A stretch of 64,000 nt of DNA from Fusarium oxysporum f. sp. lycopersici 4287. Taxonomy: Eukaryota; Ascomycota; Sordariomycetes; Hypocreales; Nectriaceae. Position numbers and translations under genes: made by a program. The notes under the pieces are model-generated. The model was given only the letters and a program-made list of their open reading frames with translations. It was not told the DNA's origin and did no database searches. Where the stretch lies: positions 992,001-1,056,000 of the forward strand of contig NC_030990.1 of the NCBI RefSeq assembly GCF_000149955.1, given 5' to 3'. Positions 12,163 through 21,995 of the stretch are shown piece after piece. Numbering within the stretch: the first letter of the stretch is position 1; every line of letters starts with the position of its first letter.

Positions 12163-13151
12163 ATGCGTCTTCAGATTCTCGCCAGCGCTCTTGCGCTCAG
12201 CGGTTCCGCCGCCGCGTTCTCAGACTCATGGCCATTGGTTATGTTTTCTACCTCCAAGTATGACGCGCGCCTCCGTGTCCTATCTATACTTGGAGCTCCC
12301 TACTAACGATGACGATGAAGGTTCTCCGATGCACCCAGCAACAACCACATCCAGACGCGATCCCAAGCTCTCGAGCAGGTTCAGGACCTCTTGACTTCAT
12401 GTCCGACCGAAAATTACGTCCTGATCGCCCATGAGGGTGTCAACGCCGCTGATCTTCGACGACCGAACTCCATGTCCAATCTTCACCATGCTATCGGCCG
12501 CAAGGAAATTCAGGGCAAGTTTATTGTTCCTGAGGTTGTTGGCGAGTCGATCGATGCGGCTGCGATCCAGGACTACATTAAGAGGGCGTGTTATGAGCAG
12601 GCAAAGAAGGTTCAGCCTCATTTCACCCTAATCAAGGCTTCCAAGAATGAGGAAGGTCAGTTATATGATAAAAGTCGCTTTGAGTTCAAATTTTGACCAT
12701 ATTACAGAAGTTATCAAGCAGTGGGAGGAGAGTGAGCAATGGTTGAACGATTCATACACTGTCCTTTTCGTTGGCACGCCATCCACCAAGGCCAAGACCA
12801 CCGCATCTAAGACCGAGAAGACCATCTACGAGCCCGAATTCATCGAGCCTCTGCACATGGACTTGAAGCGCGATGTCTCGGGCAATGCGGAGAAGCCTGG
12901 CAACGCCACGCGCGATACCCGTGGTCTATTTGAGAAGTACCAGTTCTTTACTCCTGGTAAGCTTCCTCGGTATAATCTACGCATGCTTGACTCCGTACTA
13001 ATAAATCGTAGGTATCTTCATGGGAATCATCGTTGCCATTGTGCTGTTCTCCCTGCTTGGCGTTGGTCTGCGGGCTCTGGCTAGCCTCGAGGTCTCCTAC
13101 GGCGCTTTTGAGAAGGACATGGGCCCCGCTGCTCAAAAGAAGCAGCAGTAA
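12163..13151 (+). CDS. big1: ER membrane protein Big1 (beta-1,6-glucan synthesis)
   Basis: The model joins 12163-12257, 12321-12655, 12708-12956 and 13012-13151, 272 aa. Introns are 63, 52 and 55 bp, the first and third with clear CTAAC/CTAATA branch sites. The protein opens with a signal peptide (LQILASALALSGSAAAF), has a luminal domain with PTENYVLIAHEGVNAADLR, and near the C-terminus a conserved GLFEKYQFFTPGIFMGII that leads into a single membrane span (about residues 231-250) and a short tail ending KKQQ. Big1 is an ER protein required for normal beta-1,6-glucan content of the cell wall; it also resembles accessory subunits of the V-ATPase membrane sector. The C-terminal exon is essential for the anchor. 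Confidence 0.88.
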
Positions 13152-13507
13152 ACCACTTGTACTGAATAAACGAGCGCTGTTCATGTATCGGTCTTCCATG
13201 TGGAATGATACCTGTATATCAGATTATGGAGTTTGGGTTCCTTTGGTGCGACTTGATGGGAGGATTAGTATCGGCATGTAATGTTGCGAGCATCAGCTGT
13301 AGACAGGACATAGGGTCGGGGATCCAGATAAAGGGTCTTGACCCAAATTTATTGAGTACTTTTTCCAGATGCGATTCGAAGCTATGAAAGAATTCAACGC
13401 CAAACTCCGTTATGACACCTCTAGTCATAACAACCGACCTCTCTAGTGGTGATGCATCTCCAATGGAATTTTGCAAACGTAACTGATCTTGGCTCGTATT
13501 GTCATCT
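13152..13507. other. Convergent spacer big1 / trm112
   Basis: 356 bp of 3' flanking sequence between two converging genes. Nothing further is recognisable. Confidence 0.5.
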
Positions 13508-13969
13508 TTACACCAAGTGGCTGGGCAGCAAAAAGTTGGCAATACCCTCCTTGACGGCGTACTCGTGCCCACAGTTACCACAAACGAGTTTTCCCTCAGA
13601 CATTTGAGTCTCGAGAAGAAGATGGTGAAGATCCTTGAGGGTCTTCTCATCAGCCCGAAGCTCAACTGCTGTGGGAGGCTGTTCAGGGAGCTGAGGGAAA
13701 CCCAACTGTAACATAAAAGTGTCAGAAACTTGTTTCAACAACACAGGGCGAGTTTCATGATCGCCTTGTTCTCGCTAACTCACCTCAGAGGCCGTTGTGC
13801 AAAGAGCTGTCCAGTCAAGACGGGGCAGCACGTTGAGGATCATGTCAGGGTTCAACTCAATATCGTCTTGGACGAGTTCAGCGTCCTTGGGGTGAAGAGG
13901 GTATGAGTCTTTGGAGGACTTGCAGGCCTTGACGGCGCAAGTGAGGAAGTTGAGGCTGAGAACCTTCAT
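13508..13969 (-). CDS. trm112: Multifunctional methyltransferase subunit Trm112
   Basis: The model is complement(13508-13705, 13784-13969), 127 aa. It starts MKVLSLNFLTCAVKAC, the conserved Trm112 beginning, and ends with the zinc-binding half LVCGNCGHEYAVKEGIANFL. One 78-bp intron with a GTGAGT donor separates TTASE from LGFPQLP. Trm112 is a small obligate partner that stabilises several SAM methyltransferases: Trm9 and Trm11 for tRNA, Bud23 for 18S rRNA and Mtq2 for release factor eRF1. Length and motifs match the family. It is transcribed in the same direction as cyclophilin B, which starts more than 1.3 kb upstream. Confidence 0.95.
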
Positions 13970-14315
13970 TTTGATTTCGGAGAAAATTGAACAGTAGATG
14001 CGTTAAATAGTCGTGTAAGAGATCGAGAATCGTCAAATTGATGTTGTCTAGGACTTACACAACTTTTTTTTCTTCTATGGCGGGGGAACTTGGTGGTGAA
14101 GTAAGCCCCACGTGACAGGGATGTTCTACTAGAGTTACGTGCTACGAATGCTACAATAATGACCAGACGGAACATAATGCCAATTCACCGTAAATTTAGG
14201 CTATAATTCTACAATTGAAAGGGACGAGTAGTAGTCGGTAAAGATCGAACACACATTTGGTCTTGATATGGTCGGTGTTGTATTGTCTCTTATTGAATAC
14301 TGAGTCTCGAGTCGC
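13970..14315. promoter_or_regulatory. Spacer between trm112 start and cypB longest end
   Basis: 346 bp on which both flanking genes point left. It holds the cypB 3' end and the trm112 promoter. No other feature seen. Confidence 0.45.
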
Positions 14316-14455
14316 TTAGAATCGAGAGCGCTGACGGGCGTGGCGAAGTCCAACAAAGACAAGACCAGCAACAACGGCAAAGAGGCCAGCCTTCTGGAGA
14401 GGAGACCAACCAGCGGAAACCTTCTCCGCAGCGAATTCAGATGTGCCGAAAAGGT
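14316..14455 (-). other. cypB: Alternative terminal exon of cypB encoding a membrane-tail
   Basis: 140 nt, spliced after complement position 14573. The frame is open across all of it and ends at TAA (14316-14318). It encodes about 47 residues with a 16-residue hydrophobic core followed by Arg/His-rich residues, a pattern not expected from random 3' UTR. If used, it replaces GIHVEL. Confidence 0.7.
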
Positions 14456-15295
14456 CTAATTGAGGCGAAGGCTACGCATCAGCAAATCCGGCCTTTTAGG
14501 ATTATCAATGAGGGCGAGGCAACGGACTGGTGCAAAACAAGAATGTTGCCTCTTAGAGCTCAACGTGAATACCTTCAGGGGGGACATCAAGCTCGCCGCT
14601 CTTGGCGATCTTGACCGCCTCGACGGGTCGGTCGGCACTGCCAGTCTTGGTGTTCTCGATCTTCTCGATGATGTCGTAGCCCTCGAGGACCTCACCGAAG
14701 ACGACGTGCTTGCCATCGAGCCACCTGCAGATAATTGTCAGTATTGCGATTGTAATTGGTTCGTTGGAGATGGAGTTGCGCTTACGAGGTGACAACGGTG
14801 GTGATGAAGAACTGGGAGCCGTTGGTGTCGCGACCGGCGTTGGCCATGGAGAGAAGACCCTTCTTGGTGTGCTTGAGCTTGAAGTTCTCATCCTTGAAGC
14901 GGTCACCGTAGACTGAAGATAAATGTTAGCAATTAATGAATTGGACCGAGACGAAGCTATCGCAACATACTGGACTTGCCACCAGTGCCGTCACCCTTGG
15001 TGAAGTCACCGCCCTGGATCATAAAGTTCTTGATGACACGGTGGAAAGCAGAACCCTCATAACCAAAGCCCTTCTCGCCAGTAGCCAGAGCGCGGAAGTT
15101 CTCAGCTGTCTCGGGGACAGTCTTGCCGTAGAGGCCCATAACGACACGGCCGAGCTTCTGGTCACCCTGCTCAATGTCGAAGAAGACCTTGTGGGTGATC
15201 TTGGGGCCCTTGGCAGCCTCAGCTGTCTGGGCGAGGAAGAGGAGGCCGAGCCCAAGGACCAGGGCCGACACGAAAACGCGACGAAGATTGAACAT
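14316..15295 (-). CDS. cypB: ER cyclophilin B (peptidyl-prolyl cis-trans isomerase) with two possible C-termini
   Basis: Shared exons are complement(14786-14912, 14971-15295) plus the exon starting at 14724. Read through, that last exon stops at 14553 and gives 207 aa ending GIHVEL. Alternatively a 117-nt intron (14456-14572, donor G/GTATTC, acceptor CAATTAG) is removed and a further exon, 14316-14455, adds [12 protein letters not shown] to give 247 aa. The protein has a signal peptide ([20 protein letters not shown]) and a complete cyclophilin fold with [24 protein letters not shown] and [12 protein letters not shown]. It catalyses proline isomerisation during folding in the ER lumen. HVEL resembles an HDEL-type retention signal. 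The long form instead ends in a hydrophobic stretch ([16 protein letters not shown]) and a basic tail (RHARQRSRF), which reads as a membrane anchor. The core call is firm; the use of both ends is inferred. Confidence 0.93.
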
Positions 15296-15849
15296 GATTG
15301 TTGTTTCTCTGATAATCAAAGAATACAGAGGCAGAGAAAGGGAAAGGTTGGAGAGGAGGGACGGGAAGGGACACTTATACCGTAGAGATAGACCACTGAC
15401 CGGGGGGAGCTGGTCCCCGCTGCGTGCGCAATTGGGGGACCTAAACGCTAAACTACCTGCAGATGGTCCCCGCTGCCGGACTGGGAGTGGAGAGCTCACT
15501 CTGCGTTCCAGCACGTTTCAGCGGCTAAAGCCACCAGAGGAGCGAGTTCTTTCATTGGTGCCCTGCTGATCTAGGGCCGTGACGCGACAAAAAAGATTCG
15601 ACATGATGAACACGGGTTTGAACGTAGAGTTACACTAACTTTTAAGTCAGAGCCTCATTCCCCTGTCGCGACTCACCTCTCCAGTGGACCCCGCCGTGCT
15701 GGAGCTCCCTGGTGGCCGTCTTGTACATTTCGGTACAGTAATTAACCCGAGTTTTACCGAATTGTCCATCTTTTTCCAACTGCACGTCTGGTCGGCTTCG
15801 GTTTGGAGATCTAGGCATGCGACTGTGATACCCACGATAATCCGTCACC
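15296..15849. promoter_or_regulatory. Divergent promoter cypB / mitochondrial uS13
   Basis: 554 bp between head-to-head genes. It contains a perfect 13-bp direct repeat, TGGTCCCCGCTGC, at 15411-15423 and 15474-15486, 63 bp apart, in a GC-rich block (15400-15490). This block could hold an upstream activating site for either gene. Confidence 0.5.
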
Positions 15850-16321
15850 ATGGTACGTTTGCACCCTTTTTTTGTCCCTCAAGCAATTGGAGTTTAACAG
15901 TAAATAGGTGTTCCTCGCAGGAGTCAGCTTCGGCGACCAGAAGCTCGTCAAGGTAAGTCTGGCAGCCACCGAGTGCTCTCATCCATTCTCACACCACATC
16001 CTTCGATAGAAAGCCCTCGAGTCCTTCTACGCTCTTGGGCCCACAGTATCTGCCCGAATTATGGCAAAATACTCGATTCACAAGCTCGCCAAGGTCGGAT
16101 CCCTCGCTCCCAGAACCGTCACTCACATTACGGCCGAATTATCACAAATGACCATCGAAACGGACGCCCGCCGCTTGTTACAAGAGAATATTCGACGACT
16201 AAAGGATATGGGATCATACCGGGGTAGACGTCACGCAATGGGTCTGCCAGTCCGTGGTCAACGAACAAGGACACAGACGGCGACGGCCAACAGACTCAAC
16301 AGGGTGGAACGACGAGGTTAA
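15850..16321 (+). CDS. sws2: Mitochondrial small-subunit ribosomal protein uS13m (Sws2)
   Basis: The model joins 15850-15852, 15908-15952 and 16010-16321, 119 aa. The first coding exon is just the ATG, directly followed by a GTACGT donor; the second has 15 codons (VFLAGVSFGDQKLVK). The protein shows the S13 features: helix KALESFYALGPTVSARIM, HKLAKVGSLAPRTVTHI, and the basic C-terminus YRGRRHAMGLPVRGQRTRTQ that contacts 16S-type rRNA and P-site tRNA. It is a component of the mitoribosome small-subunit head. The short N-terminus has no obvious cleavable presequence, as in other fungal uS13m. Because of the one-codon exon, simple ORF searches would place the start too far downstream. Confidence 0.9.
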
Positions 16322-16538
16322 GCGCATCATTGGAAGAGTGGGTTACCTGGGTTTGGGTATGACTATCGGCAAATATCCCCAGAGAGGATGTTATGGCATG
16401 TCTAAATGCTAGAGAGATTACACCGAGGAGAAACGACAAGCCAGGCTATCTCCTTGTTATGCAAGACTTGTATATATAATGTACGATCAAATGGAAATGA
16501 ATTCTATGTGGCCGTGTTCAAGCGCGGTACTACCAACT

Positions 16539-18163
16539 TTACGCATGTTCCAACGAAGCCTCCTGAGCTTCATCAAACTTCATCTTTGGCAAATCATCCT
16601 CCAGCGGCAGCTGTCCTTTGGCCTGCAACCTAGCAGCAACAGTGTCGACATCTTTCCATACGCGCAGCAGATTACCTCCAACAACCTTGGCTGCATCAAC
16701 ATTGCTGACACCCTGTCGAAGGAGTTCGGCGATCAGGTCAGGATATTTGGTGACATCTTCAAGGCCTTCAGGAACAGATGGAATACCGTCAAAGTCGGTA
16801 CCGATACCAACATGATCGTAACCGATAAGGTTACCGATGTAGATGATGTGCTGAGCCGCGTGCGCAAGAGTCGAGTTCTGCGGGTAGAACTCAGGAAGAC
16901 CATTCTCCTTTCCGGTGTCAACACAAGAGATGAAGTCAGGGGCAATGTTAACCATGACCAGGGAGTTACGCTTCTTAACGAGTTGTAGAACATTGTCTTT
17001 GACGTTTCGGGGATGGGGGCAGACGCTCCAGGCGGAACTGTGAGAGAAGATGATGGGGGCTTCAGAGCCAGTCCATTCATCCTTACCGCCTAGTACATCC
17101 AACATAGTGTCCTCACTTACAGTTCTGGTTAGAATTGTGTTCATGGCGGGGAGCGAGTCCAACATACCTGACATGAGAAAGATCAACAATCATGCCGATT
17201 CGGTTCATCTCGCCGATAAGCTTGCGACCCAGGGGGCTCACGCCTCCCCACAATGGCTCAGCCTTTCGATCAGGGTCTGACAAGATCGCAGCATCGGCAA
17301 ATTTGTTGTGGCAGTTATGAGTTAAAGTAGCATAGCGCACACCAAGCTCATGGAAACGACGAAGATTAGACACCTTGTTGCCGATTTGATGCAGGCCCTC
17401 GATGCCAAAGGGTGAGATGAGCTTGCCCTGCTTGAAGGCCTCAAAGGCATTGGAGCTGTCGACCTTTTCAGAAAAGTGGCTAGGATAGGCCGCCTGCAGC
17501 CTGGTCATAACATCAATCTGGTCCAATGTGAACTGTACGCCTATATATGTGGTTAGGAGGCTAAACGAACCAAGAACCACGACAACTCACTCGAAGCATA
17601 GTTCTTGTCAGAGAAGTCGGAGCCATTTGATGGACATGGAGCAAACAGACTCCAAAATGCACCACCACTCTGACCCTGGCGAAGTCGGTGCAAGTCAACA
17701 TGCCCAGGAAGCTCACCCTGCTCAAATGGCTGAGTGAAGTTGTCATCATAAATCTGGTTACCGTATGCGAAACGTAGCACGATTGGAAAGTCAACATGCC
17801 CGTCTGAAGTTGCTATGTCAATATGCATCTGATCATGGCAACTGTGCAGGTCTTCATACCTATTAATGGTGTATGGCTGAGAATATGTCGTGCTCGCTCC
17901 TCAGGCGTTCGCAATCCGTTTCCATAGCGAGGAACGCCATTGTAACGATTACTGACTGGCCGATGCAATAGACTAAGTCCTAAAAGTGCTAGGAAAATAG
18001 CTATGATAGTCTTTCGAGGTGTTAATTTGGGTGTAGAGGGAGCTTCATGATGCGAGCCTGTATGAAGCTGAGATAGTAATCCTCCCTTGACTGATCTATT
18101 TGCGCCCCTGGTTCTCGATGACCGGGTGGTGTTGTATGATAGGAGAGGTTCCTGCCGCCCCAT
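16539..18163 (-). CDS. Membrane-anchored dipeptidase (peptidase family M19)
   Basis: The model is complement(16539-17115, 17168-17540, 17591-17803, 17860-18163), 488 aa. Introns of 52, 50 and 56 bp all carry GT/AG ends. Residues up to about 50 are cytosolic and basic, followed by a hydrophobic type-II anchor (TIIAIFLALLGLSLL), then the M19 domain. Zinc ligands of the family are recognisable: His and Asp in DGHVDFP, Glu in FGIEGLHQ, His in VDLSHV and His in FSHSSA; the catalytic-site Asp lies in GTDFDG. These enzymes hydrolyse dipeptides, including those with a D-residue at the C-terminal position, using a dinuclear zinc centre. The anchor suggests a vacuolar, endomembrane or plasma-membrane location. 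Confidence 0.92.
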
Positions 18164-19481
18164 TGTGATGACAAAATGAAATGAATAATGAATCAATGTA
18201 AGGAGAGGTTGATGTGAATACGAAACTCATATGACGCTGTAGATGAGTTGAAGTCGTTGCGTTGGGTAAAGTTAAATGGCACAGGGATAAAGATGTAACA
18301 CCCTGAACTCACGGGCTGACAAATACGGTACGCTCAGGCTACCTGTCAGTTGTCCCAGGATTCAATTTGAACAAGAAGAGGATAGTCACGTTAAATACAA
18401 GACATGTCATTAAATCTATACGTTACTTTTGGTAGTTTATACAGGAAGATTTTTGACGTTCGATTTAGGAAAACGAAAGAAAAAAGAACCCCGGAAATCT
18501 GATTCGAACAGGCAACCTTTTGATTTGAATGACCTCTGGCCAAGCTATAGAGGGCTAACCATTTCTGGATAGACTGATAGCGGATACTAATTCCATAAGA
18601 GGCATAGCTTCACAGATCTACCACGACACGGCATCGCCAACCACCAACACCATCAATTCGCCCTCATTGCCTTACATTTCTACTATTATGATGCACTCGG
18701 CTCTCCGATCATCCAGAGATGCATAATTCTTAATAAGAGAAGGACCACATAAGAATGAGGGATAGTGAGAGTAGTTAGGTTTTAATTGGAAGCCTTGAAA
18801 ATTTTGAACACAATTGTCTGCTTCGAATGATTGGTGGAGGATGCCTCAGCACTCGCAGGTACTTACATGACTCTACCGTTCCGAGATGTCCGTTAAGGCA
18901 TTTCCAGCAATCATGCATAGAATAGTTATGCAAATGCTGTGCAAGCACTGGATATACGCTACTACGGAGAACCCCAGAGACAGAAGCGCAATTCGGAACC
19001 CCACTTTCAGCCCGTTATATTACCGTGACCAAAACGGAGACACCGTTTTTAACGGTTGAGGCAGGGAGGTATTCGACATGAAAGGTAGCCAAAAGTCGCC
19101 AAACTGCCTCAGAAACCGAGTCGTTTTCTTCATAATATAGGACTCTGATGTAAGCCAAGTTGGTCAATTCTTTCTCTTAAGATCACCTAGAATGAAGAAG
19201 CTTTATGATCAGTTCTGAAGAGTTCTATAAAATTTAGATTATGTTATTCATAAACTCGGACCACTCTATCCAGATTACTTATGATGAGTTATGGGCAACT
19301 ACAGTCTAAGAATGGGCTAAACTTATGTTGTCGGAAAGGCCAGGTTCCGATTCCGGCGGGGTGGTTCTGGGTGTGACTCCCAACGCTGACTTTTGGAGGG
19401 GCAGCAACACGCCTGAAGTCAATCCAGAAAAAAAGTGGTCTCCTTCCTTTCGCGATCTTTCCTATACAATTCCTACGCAAA
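18164..19481. promoter_or_regulatory. Divergent spacer dipeptidase / tyrosyl-tRNA synthetase
   Basis: 1.3 kb with no protein-coding support. Besides the two promoters it holds a tRNA-like degenerate sequence around 18485-18575 on the minus strand, described separately. Confidence 0.5.
18485..18575 (-). pseudogene. Possible degenerate tRNA gene
   Basis: On the minus strand there is a D-arm-like AAATGGTTAGC, then a CCTCT...AGAGG stem, then a B-box-like TGTTCGAATCA in a partly paired T arm, then TTCCGGGG and a run of T resembling a Pol III terminator. The 5' acceptor strand that would pair with TTCCGGGG is absent and the T stem has a mismatch. It is therefore not a functional tRNA by eye. A decayed copy is the simplest reading; chance resemblance is possible. 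Confidence 0.25.
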
Positions 19482-20836
19482 ATGTCGAGTCAGTCAACGG
19501 AAGAGAGGCTCGCCCTCATCAAGGAGAACCTCGCTGAGGTCCTTAACCCCGAGATTATCGAGTCCATTCTGGCCGAGGGGAGAAACCCCAAGATCTACTG
19601 GGGCACCGCTACAACGGGCCGCCCTCACTGTGGTTATTTCGTGCCCGCCGTTAAGATCGCCCAGTACCTCGCTGCCGGCTGCGAAGTTACCGTCTTGCTT
19701 GCCGACATTCATGGCTTCCTCGATAACCTGAAGGCCCCAATTGAGCTCGTGGAGAAGCGCGCCGAGTACTATAAGTTCGTTATCACTGAAATGCTCAAGG
19801 CCTGTGGAGTCCCTACCGATCAGCTACGATTCGTCTTTGGAAGCTCCTACCAAAAAACCGCCGACTATGTGATGGACCTCTACAAGCTTGCCTCAGTGGT
19901 GTCTGAGCACGATGCCAAGAAGGCTGGTGCTGAGGTGGTCAAGCAGACTGGCAATGCGCCTCTCAGCGGTCTCATGTACCCTCTGTTGCAAGTGTTGGAT
20001 GAGCAGTATCTCGACTGCGATGTTCAGTTTGGTGGTGTTGATCAGAGAAAGCTTTTCACAGCTGCCACTGAGTGGCTGCCGAAGCTCGGATACCGAAAGG
20101 TGCGTTTGCGCCCTTGTTGGAAGAAACACTACTGACTTTATAAGCGTGCCCATCTCATGAACCCCATGGTTGCTGGTTTAAACGGAAACAAGATGAGCTC
20201 AAGCGATGAGAGTAAGGGCTTCGCCCGTATATCCCTGATGTAAATCATGCTAATAGATGGCTTTAGATAGCAAGATCGACCTCCTTGACGCACCTGATAT
20301 TGTGACCAGGAAGATCCGCAAGGCAGAGTGTGTTCCCAAGGAGGTTGAGGGCAACGGTGTCCTTGCACTTGTGGAGTATGTCTTGCTACCAGTTTCTGGC
20401 TTGAAGGCCGGTTCTCGATCGTTCAAGGTCGAGAGACGTGAAGGCGAGCCACTGGTCTACAGCGATATTCAGAAGGTTCACGAAGATTACCGAAGCGATG
20501 TGGTATGTTTTGTCAATGGATGATTTCATTGTTGAAGACGGTTACTAACACGATGTGTTCTAGTTGACACCTCAAGACCTGAAGGCTGCCGTGACCAAGG
20601 GATTCCACGAGCTCATGAGCCCTATCCAGGCTGAATTCGAGGCCTCAAAAGAGTGGCAGGAGGTCACACTCAAGGCCTACCCCCCGCCCGTCAAGAAGGA
20701 AAAGAAGGTCAAGAACAGGGGAACCCGATTCCCAGGAGCCAAGGGCGGTGACAATGCCGAGGCCGAACTGACAAAGAAGGCTGAGGACTTGACAATCAAA
20801 GACGTACAGGCAACTGAGGCCAACCCTACCGCATAA
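19482..20836 (+). CDS. tys1: Cytosolic tyrosyl-tRNA synthetase
   Basis: The model joins 19482-20099, 20145-20211, 20267-20502 and 20564-20836, 397 aa. Introns are 45, 55 and 61 bp. This class Ic enzyme charges tRNA-Tyr. The HIGH-like motif appears as GRPHCGYFVP (about residues 45-54), the tyrosine-binding region includes QFGGVDQRKLF, and the KMSKS loop is GNKMSSSDE. The KMSSS loop sits in the small second exon, so both neighbouring introns must be removed. The C-terminus is the short eukaryotic anticodon-binding type followed by a Lys-rich region (PPPVKKEKKVKNRG) and an acidic end. There is no EMAP-II-like extension, as usual in fungi. Confidence 0.95.
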
Positions 20837-21149
20837 GGAAAAACTAAAAAAAATGAAACAAATAGAAGAAACAGGTTCCAAAATATAAACAGGGTCACAT
20901 TTACGATTAGCGATTCAACAATGTTAGACAAGAGTCTGAGATAAACAAAAGTGTTCAGGAGCCAAGTAAAAAGACTGAGATGAAATGATATATTGAAACA
21001 AATAAAGAATTATAAATTAGTACCAAAACTATGTAAATGAGATATTGGTTTTTTTCCAGCCGAGAAAGGTTCCTAAACACCCTATACCAATCCATATATA
21101 GTGATTATATCTACCTGCGCATGGCATGCCTGCCTGCTCAGTTTCCTAT
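20837..21149. other. Convergent A/T-rich spacer
   Basis: 313 bp of A-rich 3' flanking sequence between the synthetase and the secreted PAN-like gene. No other feature seen. Confidence 0.5.
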
Positions 21150-21995
21150 CTACTCGCCATTGAAGCAGCAAGCATCGTAGACGGAGTAGTACCAGCCGTC
21201 CCTAAACTCAAACCCAAGGCCAGAAACAGCAGCATCGTAGAGCTCACACTGATTGCTAGTGGTGATACCAATGGTCTTGCAGTTGTCAGTCTTGTCACAC
21301 TCCTCCTGACACTGGTTGAGGTCATAGTCGTAGTAGACTTGGATGAGATTGCTGTCAGCGTTGTTGAAAAAGCCAGTCTTGGCGCAGGTGAGCTCAGAGC
21401 GAGGGGGGCAGCTGAAAGTAGCAGCAGCTGATGTGGTTGTGTACGCCTCTGAGGTAGTTGTGGTAGGCTTGGAGGTGGTTGTAGGGGCGACGGTGGTGGT
21501 GTCGAGAGTGGTCTTTGGCTTCGAAGTGGACTCGGGGACTGAAGTTGTAGTGTAAGGAGCAGCACTAGAGTCCTGTGTGGTATGAGGAGCAGAGGTTGTG
21601 TCCTCCTTAGCAGTTGGGGTAGTTTCGGCGGCAGGCTCAGTAGTCTTGGCTTCGGAAGTAGGATAAACGGATCCATTCGTAAGGGTTCCAGCAGAAGCAG
21701 AAGTCGTCTCGGCAGCAGGGTATCCAGTAGTTGTCTCCTCAGCAGTGGCAGGCTTAGACTCGTCCTTGGTAGTACTGGTGACTTGCACAGCGGCGGTAGA
21801 AAGAGAAGTCTTGGTCTCAGTCTTGCTCACAACATCAGTGTAGGCAGCAGAAGTTCCGGCTGCGGTCTGTTGAGTGGTAGAAACAGGATACTGAATGACA
21901 GAGCTTGAAGGAGCATGAGGTCTGCAAGGACCAGCTTGAGCTCCAATAGCAAAACCAGCCACGAGGGCGGTGATGAAAGTATTGACTGAAGGCAT
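21150..21995 (-). CDS. Secreted Ser/Thr-rich protein with C-terminal PAN/Apple-like Cys domain
   Basis: A single exon of 281 aa. The first ~21 residues form a signal peptide (TFITALVAGFAIGAQA). Residues of about 40-200 are almost pure Thr, Ser, Ala, Pro and Glu and would be heavily O-mannosylated. The last ~85 residues hold eight Cys (CPPRSELTC, NQCQEECDKTDNCKTIG, QCELYD, YDACC), spaced like a PAN/Apple or WSC-like binding module. The layout suits a cell-wall or secreted glycoprotein that binds carbohydrate or protein through its C-terminal module. No catalytic motif and no GPI-attachment tail are visible. Function is unknown; the PAN assignment is by Cys pattern only. Confidence 0.8.
   Translation of the reverse strand: MPSVNTFITALVAGFAIGAQAGPCRPHAPSSSVIQYPVSTTQQTAAGTSAAYTDVVSKTETKTSLSTAAVQVTSTTKDESKPATAEETTTGYPAAETTSASAGTLTNGSVYPTSEAKTTEPAAETTPTAKEDTTSAPHTTQDSSAAPYTTTSVPESTSKPKTTLDTTTVAPTTTSKPTTTTSEAYTTTSAAATFSCPPRSELTCAKTGFFNNADSNLIQVYYDYDLNQCQEECDKTDNCKTIGITTSNQCELYDAAVSGLGFEFRDGWYYSVYDACCFNGE

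Noticed and set aside
15296..15514. Upstream in-frame extension of cyclophilin B with non-ATG codons
   Set aside because: The frame is open by chance; the ATG at 15295 is directly followed by a classical signal peptide.
21146..21676. Leu/Pro-rich open frame in another frame of the secreted PAN-like gene
   Set aside because: It is a frame shadow of the Thr/Ser/Pro stalk; the sense frame has signal peptide and Cys module.
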